Assembly: GCA_949361645.1 (NCBI GenBank)
Contig: OX442420.1
Location: 5,563,882-5,627,881 of the forward strand
Direction of reading: 5' to 3'
DNA from: Spongilla lacustris
Lineage: Eukaryota > Porifera > Demospongiae > Spongillida > Spongillidae
DNA: 64,000 nucleotides
The notes beneath the pieces are model-generated. The model saw only the letters and a list, made by a program, of their open reading frames with translations, ran no database searches and was not told the DNA's origin. This document shows positions 50,739 to 60,192 of this stretch, one piece after another. The position numbers and the translations under genes are program-made. How positions within the stretch are numbered: position 1 is the first letter of the stretch; each line of letters starts with the position of its first letter.

Positions 50739-51989
50739 TTAATCATAGATTGACGGATCGTGATATAAGTCATTAATGAGTGACTTAAGTCACTGAACTT
50801 TTAATTGGAACGATAAAACACTCGAATTGGTGACGCCAGTGCGTTTTTTTTTTAATTGTGCACGTGCTGTGTGGCATGCAGCTTTAAACTATTCTAAAAT
50901 GGTTGTATTTTAAGCCAGAGGAGCGTAGCAAACAGGGCAGCTTGTATCGCTGTTTGGCGGCCGCAAACATTACAAAATACGCCCCTTTTTTGTGTTCAAA
51001 CCGCGATGCCTTTCCTTGTTGGCGATCGTTTTACTTGCAATGCAGCTAAGGTATTAGGCAACAAATTAAACATGCAAAGCAGAGGTATGGAAGGCTTTTT
51101 AACGAAACAAAACTCCTTGGGGGTGTACAGAGAATTAACGGTAAAGGGTGTAGTTTAAAATGCATCATTTATTTTAATGAAGTCCCTACTTCGAAGGCGT
51201 TTTCCGCACGCAGCATTAGGCGGCACAGCACTGCAGCAGGCGGCAATGCTGAAGCATCCATTCCCACAGCCATTTCTATAGCAAATAGTTCCCCAAATCC
51301 GGCGATTGAGCAAGAAAGCGATGACGTCGGTGATGGCAGTAGTTTATCTTGGTCATGGCGTATAAATGGAAGGCCAAGTAGATGGCATTGTTGAAGGCTG
51401 GAGATCCTCACCTCAGTTTGATACACACATTTTGTGGGGTAATGATGTAGAAGAGGTACACAGAACTACTGGAAACTGTCATTCCATTACAAATGCATGC
51501 TGCCAGATGTGATTTCAAGACCGATTGCCTGTAGGATGCCCTAAGGCCACTGAATACTTATTGGCTTGATCATGAAAGCTGCAAATAGGTATCATATTTT
51601 GGACGATGCGTACTCTCTTTTCAAATGGTTTCACCCAGGTTCACAGAAGCAGTTGCTGAATGAGCTTTACTTATATACATCAGTGCAAGTACCAATAAAC
51701 GTAAACCTACTCACGCTCAGCAACAGGATTAACATGAAACATTTCCACACAACATTGCCCCAATATATAATCAGTGATATACCATGCCTTTGTACACGCA
51801 GGCATGCATATTCCGAAGTGATCATCTGTAGCTTAAATGAAATTCATTTATGTGAACCTGTTGTTATCTGTATTAACAATCAACCACATGTAAAGAATTT
51901 GTTTGAATAGCTAGGTATAAATCTCATTTCACCGTATCGACTTAAGTCACTGACTTAAGTCACTCCCGTTTCAGTCAATCTATGATTAA
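50739..51989. mobile_element. TTAA-flanked TIR element 50743-51985
   Basis: TTAA at 50739-50742 and 51986-51989. TIR TCATAGATTGAC, with a subterminal GTGACTTAAGTCA repeat on both sides. TTAA duplications are made by piggyBac and Kolobok transposases. An 85-codon minus frame (51169-51426) is not recognisable, so probably non-autonomous. Confidence 0.75.
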
Positions 51990-52394
51990 CGGCTCTGCCA
52001 GGCTCTGTCGTAGTCGATACAACTTTTGTGCCTTCGTTATAGTTGAACATTACGAGATACGCGAGTTGATTGGGTTAAAAAATATATAAGGGCAATCTCG
52101 AGATTGCGCAAACAAACCATGGATCCAGGGTTTGCGCAGGACAATCCCGGCCGGGTTTGCGCAAATCCACGCTTTGCGCGTAACATGTACTTTGATAGGT
52201 TATCTTCCCCTTCCATGGTTGGAAATAAATTCAAAGTATGCACTGATGAAGTCATTGTGTGGTATTCTTATCTAAACTAAAAAAATGGATGTGGCTAGAG
52301 AGCCGGTACCAGCACCCTACAAAATGGCTAGAGTGCCGGTACCGGTTCTGTAGACAGTTGTGGCTAGAGCCGGTGTCATAGTTCGGGGCAATTT

Positions 52395-52515
52395 TTGGTC
52401 CGGGGGACCATATTCCCTTAGGCTAAGCCTTAGGGAATACGGTCAATACGGTCCCCCCCCCCCAGACCCAAATTCCTAGGGAATACAGTCCTCCCCCCGG
52501 ACCGTATTCAATACG
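52395..52515. repeat. Hairpin and GGAATAC/GTCCCCCC array
   Basis: 52406-52423 pairs with 52427-52444 (16 of 18). CCCTTAGG/GGAATAC..GTCC units then recur to 52515. The design resembles the subterminal arrays of the 47701-50466 element with different words. No partner end was found. Confidence 0.55.
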
Positions 52516-52519
52516 TGTA

Positions 52520-53589
52520 TATACCGCGCGTGCATGCGCGTGCATGCGCAAGGGCTGGCACCTTTGTTTCGAAAAGCTGATCGCAAGTCGCCAACTATGC
52601 AGCTTCTGTAACATTTAACCTTTTTCTTTGGTCTTATTATAAACCGTTATACCGGTATATGCGTACGCTGGATGAAATACGCTAAGCTTATGAACGAGGG
52701 GAGGAGAAGCGACGTCTGTGCATTCTGTGTCGGCCGAAGGATTGATACATTCCCACAGAGTTAACGACCATGCAGTTCGGTAAGCGTGATCATAGATAGG
52801 CCTATTAGAGTAGAGCGTGCATGATGTGCCAAAGAACTGAGCATTTTGTTTTTTATTGACTGTAACCGTGATGCATGCCCAAGCTTGCCTGCGTAAGCGG
52901 AGCTTCGCTCCTTAAGGGGCGCCGGGGGGAGGGGGGGGGGAGGGGGAGGCCCACTCCCTCCGGTCATCTTGCGAGTGCACCTTGGGCGCCCTTCATCTCC
53001 GGTGCTGTTTTGTTGTTGCCCATAGTCCCTGATCCGGATTTATGAAAATTTTCGTTATGCATGAGGTACAGATGGGGTATAAGTGGGGTACAGATGGGGT
53101 ACATAGACACGGCTCTTCTATCCCAAAACTCATGTCTGTATGCTTGAATAAACATTTTGACAAGTAAATAGAAACATGAGACAGTTGGTGGTATAATATA
53201 AGATTTTGAAGGCAACAATGGTGTAAAAAGCACCTTTTAGCAAGTGTAAATGATGAATCGTTATACTATAATTGAGCAGTACACATTAGATTGTCATTTT
53301 AATAGTACAAATATTGAGGATACATGGACTCAGTTATCAGCCAAGCATCACAACACTAATACTTCCTACTCATGCACCCACCTCTGCCAAAGACCTCTCC
53401 AATCTTACCACCTGACTTTAGTATGCTGCCAGTCCTCTGGTCCTTCCCTAAGGCATGTGCTGCATGCCGTACCCATTGCAGCAGTCAAATGCATTCTGGA
53501 AATAGTACGGAGTACTGCAGAGACGGTCAGTATTGTAATAATTATACGTTTAACTATCAGATTCTACTGGCCAAGTTCAACTACAACTT
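52520..53589. other. No confident gene
   Basis: A Cys-rich frame at 53372-53596 (FPKACAACRTHCSS, YCRDGQYCNNYTFNY) looks coding-like but has no recognised domain or clear splice context. There is a G/C tract at 52925-52948. Confidence 0.3.
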
Positions 53590-54087
53590 GCAGTGAAGGA
53601 CATGTAGTGAGATAGGGTCATGGGAGCAGGCCCCCATATGTGAGGGGGGGGGGGGGGGCTACTATGGGATAGCTAATGGTTCCATGGTAGTAAGGGCATG
53701 CATGCATGGTCCCAGTTCATCTGAAATTGTGGGTCCTCTTGCAAGGGGAGGGCTGGCATCTCCATTAGCATGCATTTGTGGGGGCACATAATGACCCCTG
53801 GGGAGTTTGACTGCTGGTGGCTCCCAGTCTGAGAAATTGTGCTAGCTGAACCTTACAGTGTGAGGCTATTAAGTTCACGTGCATTAATGGTTCCAATGAT
53901 AGTGCTGCTTGCAGAGAAGGAGCTGGTAGGGGGATGGCCCCATTAGTCCCTGGGCTGTTCACTCAACAGGCTGATCCTGGTGTGTGGGGTAATTGCTGTA
54001 CGGACAGCACGTGTACATGTAGTTCATGGCTTCTCCTGAAATTGGGGGGATGGAGTGGCCCTAGGGGCTGGACCTGGAAGGGGGGTG

Positions 54088-54119
<32 letters not shown>

Positions 54120-54120
54120 T
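53590..54120. repeat. Inverted relative of the 21300-22790 repeat
   Basis: Reverse-complement phrases shared with 21300-22790 include GGCTATTAAGTTCAC and TAATGGTTCCAATGATA. It ends in a 30-bp G tract (54087-54116). Confidence 0.65.
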
Positions 54121-54280
54121 GGGCCAAGCATGTTCTGCACAATACTATGCTTGGATTTCTAATGTACTATTTCAAGTATTCCCATAGGAACACAACACAT
54201 ATGTGCACACCCGCACATGCATTTAGATGAGTTACACATTCCTGTTCTTGGAGTAAATAAAGTTAGTGATGCAGTATAGT

Positions 54281-55935
54281 GAAGTGATCTGAGTAAAAGC
54301 ATAACTACTAATTGCATGTAGTTGTAGTAACCAATCATGTCATGTACTTATAAGGTTAAAAGTGCAGCAACTAGATGCATGCATGCATGCATGCATCACT
54401 GATGAAGTTTCATATCTTTTATTTACACTGTCATGTATAGATCCATAATGTGCATATAAATGAATGCATGTGTATTAACTTGTATGGCGTCCAATGTATC
54501 ATTCTAACTGAGGCAATTCGATATTAATATCGCATAGCAACATATGAGCACTACACCAAACACGCAGTACCACCCACATACACATTTCAGCATACAGTAG
54601 GTCTGCATGAAGGGTGATGAACATTTAAACGTATAATAGTGCGTCTCACACAAGTGGGTGTAGTGCTCGTATATTAATATCATATTGATTCAGTAGAATG
54701 ATATATTTTAACTCTTTGAACACCATGCAAGTTAATGTGCATGCATTCATGCATACCATGTATGCACATAACAGTTATTAAAAAGTGTTAAACTTCATGA
54801 TGATGCATGCGCACAAATAGTTGCTACACTTGATTCATGATAGTACGTTTCAATGAATTTACTTTAACAATAAAAAGACAAATTAAATGAAAATCTGATT
54901 GCACAGAAGTATTTTGTTTTTAGTTGACAATATAAGAATCAAAGTGGACTAGTTAATTGGCTTTAATTGCTAAGATATTTTAATATTTAGTTACCCCTCT
55001 CCAAAAAAGGTATTTACATCGATTTCTCCGTGCCCAGTGGATGAAATTCGCTATATAACTAGTTGTCAACGTTGTATATCACTTGGCCAAGTCCGTTGGG
55101 GGGATGGGGGGGGGGGGGGGGGGAAGCTCCATGTCCAGTCTCTGCCTTACAGACCTACATGTACCTCAACCACTGCCAGGGATCCCAACAGGTGGCATTA
55201 ATTGTTGGATTTTCATACTGAAATGCCTCTTTCATCCAGAGCTGTGCAATCCATATGCATCTTGCGAGACCTGCGCACATGCATATTTGGACATGACACT
55301 TCAAAATGCCATATGCACAACGAGCAGCCACTGCAGCAGCACAGTTCAGTGTGGCCATGCAAGAAGAAGGAATATTTCGTGGCAAGAAAGGAATTCTTAC
55401 ACGACAAACTGAAGCCATGTGCATGAAGAAGAGCAAATTGCAAAGCTACATGCCCACAAATTGGCATAATGTATCAAAGCTACATACATGTACATGGGCA
55501 GAGATTGGTATAATGTTTAAAGTTACATAACCGCAAATTGGTAAAACGTTTCAAAGGTACGTGGTTATGTCCCAAATAAAATACTTTGGTTACTCTATTA
55601 ACACCTCTATTGACACAAGTCTTGGATGGGTTGGACTCGGCCAAGTGATATACATGTATACAACGTTGACCTCTAGTTATACAGCGAATATCGTATAATT
55701 CATTTACTGGGCACGGAGAAATCGACGCAAATACTTTTTTTTGGAGAGGGGTAACTAAATATTAACATATCTTAGCAATTAAAGCCAATTAACTAGTCCA
55801 CTTTTATTCTTATATTTTCAACTAATAACAAAATACTTCTGTGCAATCAGATTTTCGTATTGTTAAAATAGATTCAAGTAAATTCAACATAGTTTTTAAA
55901 AAATTACTTTTGACAACTATCATGAAATGCACTGT
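54281..55935. mobile_element. Dispersed repeat, copy B, with inverted right arm
   Basis: 54281-55265 is collinear with 1-1020. 55640-55935 is the reverse complement of about 54830-55095, so the 3' part folds back. The interior 55290-55640 recurs inverted at 58740-59090. An 18-bp G tract sits at 55106-55123. No transposase ORF. Confidence 0.8.
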
Positions 55936-56338
55936 ATACTAATATTGATAACGCATGCGCAATTGCTTCATAATTTACTATATATGTATAGACCCTTTTC
56001 ATCGCGTGATTTAATGACATTCTTTGAAATGTTCCATCTTTGTGCTCAAGTTAAAATAGGACGCGGTGGGCAACGCAAAGCTTTTGGTTATCACTGTATA
56101 CATGTACGTTCACAATTAGCGATTATGAGTCTGGCTTTATTTTTCAGTGCATGGGTATTTACATCATTCCATGGTAAAAATATAAAAGTATTACGAGACC
56201 TGCATGTAAAACGCACATAAATAATTTAAAAAAACTGTAAATTGCCGATACCGTTCTATGTGTATAGTAACTTGAGCACCAAGATGGTGGACAACATTGA
56301 ATAATATAATTTCATTACATTAATTTTCAGGTGATCTT

Positions 56339-56415
56339 TGACGTCACAGGAAAGGGGTAAACAAAGGATTTTGGACACAACGCTAACGTGGAAGATTATG
56401 GCAGGACGAGGTGAG
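56339..56415 (+). promoter_or_regulatory. Possible CRE-containing promoter and first codons
   Basis: TGACGTCA at 56339-56346 lies about 50 bp upstream of an ATG (56398) with codons MAGR and a GTGAGG donor-like site. No continuation exon was identified, so this is weak. Confidence 0.25.
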
Positions 56416-56429
56416 GAAGTTAAATGCAA

Positions 56430-56860
56430 CGCCCGCGAGTAAGTTAAAATAAAACACGCGTACGAGTTACGTGTGTTCCCTACCCACACAAAGCACGCGA
56501 GTACTCACACGCTCTCTCGCAAACCACACACATGTGATACGTGAAAGATGCTGCGGTTTGTTATAAATGTCTAACATGTGTAGCACCCACTCGTTATCCG
56601 CGAGTACTGTCTTGTTCACTCGCAAGTTATCCGCGAGACTGTTTTGTTCACTCGCAAGTTATATTACCCGCGAGTACTACTCGCAAGTCACGCGCGCGGC
56701 CGTACAACTTTTACACTTGCGAGTTGCGTGTGCTCGCACGCAACTCACGTGTGACAAGCACTCGACGCGCGAATTTTTTTCAAGTCACTCGCCGGCGGTA
56801 CTGTAAAATATGAACAATCCGGCGCGAGCATGTAATCACTTCAGTGCGAGTAATGCACCT
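56430..56860. repeat. CpG-rich array of ACTCGCAAGTTA/CCGCGAG words
   Basis: CTCGCAAGT and CCGCGAGTACT recur several times between 56590 and 56780 in both orientations in otherwise CpG-poor DNA. Could be subterminal repeats of an unrecognised element. Confidence 0.6.
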
Positions 56861-57375
56861 ATCAATCCCCCCCTTAGGTGGGAGATATCGGGGATTTGAA
56901 ATTGTATTAATTCAAGCTGCCCGACCCTTGGGGCGAATTGACTACCGATCTGCCCGTATACCTTACGGGTCGGGGAATGGCGTCGCGGATATAAGAAAAG
57001 CGTATGTATATAAATTCACTTTGCATGTATCCACAGGACTGCATAACTACCTTTGGGCCCAACTTTCCGCCCTTTTCTTAAAAATAATCAATGCAAGTAG
57101 CTTTTACCCTAACCCATTTGCAGCCAGAGCAACAGTAAAGCATTTTTAGTGGGTTATTCTGATTGACTTGATGCCAATCAGTTGCCTTAGCTTGTTGGTT
57201 TTGTTGTGAGCCATGTCGAATCGACACACAGTTTGATCCATATTAATTATATGCTCTGAAGTATAGTCATGTTTTGATCATAGCTGAACTATATATGATC
57301 AAAATGTACGTACAGAACAAACAGGTAGTCATCTGGAATCTTCTGAGACACACCGCAAAGAAACACTATTACGTC

Positions 57376-57579
57376 CTTTCCAACGTTTTTATCCACATGC
57401 TCAATGCCTTGAATGTAGGCGGGATGTTCATTTGAAGCACAAGCTGTAATGCTTTAGCCATCAATTCCTTGTTACTTACTGGATGTCCGGCAGCTCGTTC
57501 CTTTGCGAGGTATTCAAGTACTGTGGCATCCAATGCAGTGTGTATAAAAGACTGATGCACCTCATGTGACTTGCATTTC
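57376..57579 (-). CDS. CENP-B/Tc5-type HTH exon, transposase-derived
   Basis: The acceptor ACACAG precedes KCKSHEVHQSF, and a GTAATA donor-like site follows at about 57375. The core VLEYLAKERAAGHPVSNKEL, then KALQLVLQMN and F-K-A-x-x-x-W, resembles the second HTH of CENP-B/pogo-type transposases, a DNA-binding module. No partner exon was found. Either an exon of a domesticated gene or a transposon remnant. Confidence 0.5.
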
Positions 57580-58117
57580 TGTGTTTAAAAAAAATGTCCT
57601 CCTTTTTCGACCAACTTCTTACCACTTCTGTTAAACAAAAATGATTGGCTGTAGAAGGACAATTGCCTCCTTTAGCGTGATACCACTTGAGTACCTATAG
57701 TTTATGTTGAATGGTGTATGATTTTCTAATCGAACCCATAGCAGCAAAAAATATGTAGTTATAATTATCGGTAAATGCGTACCCGCTAATGCGAAGATGA
57801 GGACCTTAAGATAATTAATCTATCGTATCGTCGCAGCTAATAATAGGACGACTCATGGTCATGGTTCGGAACCAGGGTTTTAGGTAGTGTTGTATAACCA
57901 AATGGCGGAGCGAGAGAGTGTGTTTTTGTCATGATGTATTCTTCATCAAAAAGCAGAGGTAAATTCACCAAAAATTACTTGCATGTGTTTAGAAATGTTT
58001 CTTGCTTTATATACCATACAATACTCGCTTGGAGATGTGCAGTTCAAGAGATATGATGGCCCTAATTATTATAAATCTCAGTGAATATCAGCAGTTGACA
58101 GGTTTGCAGAAGCCTTT

Positions 58118-58190
58118 AAGGATTGGACCGACGAAGGGGCGGAAAAAGCTCCCCCATAGGGGTCTGGGGCTGAACCCCAGCTGCTTTGCG
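58118..58190. repeat. Copy of the GGGTCTGGGG dispersed repeat
   Basis: GGGGCGGA, AAGCTCCCCC and GGGGTCTGGGGCTGAACCCC match 31240-31330. Confidence 0.5.
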
Positions 58191-58614
58191 ACTTTCACAC
58201 TTTTTAAGTCACAAAATATAGCATAATTTCATATAAATATGGTAGAAAGTAAATTATTACAGCGCTGCATAGGAACGAAAGACAAAGTGGTCCAAGTACA
58301 TGTACTGCATAAGATGCAATTCACTGCAATTTAGGTTGGTTGCTATGTCAACCCAAAATTTGGTCCGAGGTGCCGACTACATAGTGTAAACCAAATTTGG
58401 TTAAACTGTTTCATGCATTGCCAGAGCATCAACTCAGCCAATGCACCATTTAAATATCTATCTACCAGTAAACCCCAAAGGTATATGTTGTGTGATGTGC
58501 ACACAAGCTATTGATACAGCTCATTCCTTGGAAACAGGCAAAGGCTTAAGGATTCAAAACCAACCTAAAGGCATTCAATCTCATCAACCCTATATATAGA
58601 TTCGCGTCAAATAG

Positions 58615-59095
58615 GTGTTTACATTTATTCGGGACCTACATGAAACATTATACCAATCAGTGACCATGCACGTATTGTACTTGTGGCTGTGCATGCATGT
58701 AGCTTTGCAATTTGCTCTTCTATGTGAACATGCTTTCAAACCCGCCAACCCATCCAAGAGTCATGTCAATATAGGTGTTTACAGTAACCAAAGCATTTTA
58801 TTTGGAACATGTCCACGTACCTTTAATTGAAACGTTATACCAATTTGCGGTTAAAACATTATACCAATCCTGACCCTGTATGTAGCTTTGATACATTATG
58901 CCAATTTGTGCATGTAGCTTTGCAATTTGCTCTTCTTCATGAACATGGCTTCAGTTTGTCTTGTAAGAAGTCCATTCTTGCCACGAAATATTCCTTGTTC
59001 CTGGCCACACTGGTATATGCTGCTGCAGTGGCTGCTCTAAACCACAGGCTATGCACATGGCATTTTGAGGTGTCATGTCCCAACTGCTGGGTTTA
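58615..59095. repeat. Inverted copy of the 55290-55640 repeat, partly duplicated
   Basis: 58740-59090 is the reverse complement of 55290-55640. The CATGTAGCTTTGCAATTTGC block occurs twice (58698, 58913), so part of it is tandemly duplicated. Confidence 0.75.
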
Positions 59096-59460
59096 AACAG
59101 GATTGATACGCCCTGCAGTTGCTACTATGAATCAGGAAAAAAAAAGAACATCAAAAGCCTTTTTCAAGAAACAAATGGTTCTTTTATTGGAGTTTAAAAC
59201 ACATTAGTCCCAGGGCTTTATATGGTTACGGAGATACGCTGGTTAAAAAAAAAACATGCTAAGATCTTGTGTTGGGGGCGGAGGGGGGAGGAGAGCTTAT
59301 TCGTGGTACTTTACGGTACTACATGTAGATGTCTGTTCCAGCTTTGTATGCATTTTTTTGGTTTGCATTAATTAACATGCCATGAAAACTGGTACACTTT
59401 GGTTTACATGTACATAGTTGTATATTTAAAGTACAGTCACAATTTCTTCATTAAAAATAT

Positions 59461-59735
59461 GGGGGAGGGAGGGAGGGGAAGGGGGAGGGAAGGAGGAGGG
59501 AGGGGGAGGGGGAGGAGGACGGGGCCCTAGGGAGAGGGGGAGAGGGAGAGAGGGAAGGGGAAGGAGGGAGGGAGGGAGGGGGAGGGAGGGAAGTAGGGAG
59601 AGGGAGGGAGGGAGGGGGGAGGGGGAGGGAGGTAGGGAGGGAGGGGGAGGGAGGGGGATGGAGGGGGAGGCGGATGGGAGAGGGGGATGGCGGAGGGGGA
59701 GGGAGGGAGGAGGGGAGGGGGAGGGGGAAGTGAGG
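59461..59735. repeat. G/A-rich (GGGA)n tract
   Basis: Polypurine on the + strand. Peptides read from it are artefacts. Confidence 0.95.
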
Positions 59736-59844
59736 TTGGGTATAAAAATGCTTCTTAAAAAACAATATTCCGAGCCACGTAGCAACGGGACAACCGGTAA
59801 TAACTGAATATTCAATCGGTACTTAAATGAGCGCCATTGAACAC

Positions 59845-60061
59845 ATTGCCCACTCGATTATACGGAAGTATCAGCTTGATTATATGAAAAATAAGTCATA
59901 TTCTTTGGCAATTAGTGGCACCTTGTGTACGCTTAAAACAACAAATTACATTTGGATAAAATCTAATCAAAACTTTAATTGTCCAGTGCTCCAAATCTAG
60001 ACAAATATTCCTTTTTTTCGGTATAATTGAGCTGATACTTTTCCGAATAATCAGGTGGGTA
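59845..60061. mobile_element. MITE with CTCGATTATACGGA-type TIRs
   Basis: 59848-59895 is the reverse complement of 60008-60056 with some mismatches. Each arm holds two tandem copies of a 20-odd-bp unit. The same double unit occurs at 1405-1450. Superfamily unknown. Confidence 0.6.
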
Positions 60062-60192
60062 CTTGAGAGAAAAATTGTAAAATTCAAAACAGTACAGCGC
60101 TCACAAAGAGAGGGAAAAATGAGAATTTCTAGTTTTAAGCCATAACTCTGTAACCAAACAAGATTGGAAAAACAATTACATTTTTGGAATCA

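Larger units (their letters stand above)
45877..52189. mobile_element. Outer TIR element 45881-52185 with TGTA target duplications
   Basis: TIRs: TGTTACGCGCAAAGCGTGGA at 45881 and its reverse complement ending at 52185, identical over about 30 bp. TGTA flanks both ends (45877-45880, 52186-52189). Inside each TIR lie further copies of GCGCAAAGC..GGAT and palindromes such as CAATCCCGGGATTG, i.e. subterminal arrays. TGT-initial ends plus a 4-bp duplication resemble Ginger-group DNA transposons. Its original coding part was not identified; the interior is occupied by other elements. Confidence 0.75.

Noticed and set aside
59426..59815. Minus-strand Pro/Ser frames
   Set aside because: Translation of a (GGGA)n tract.
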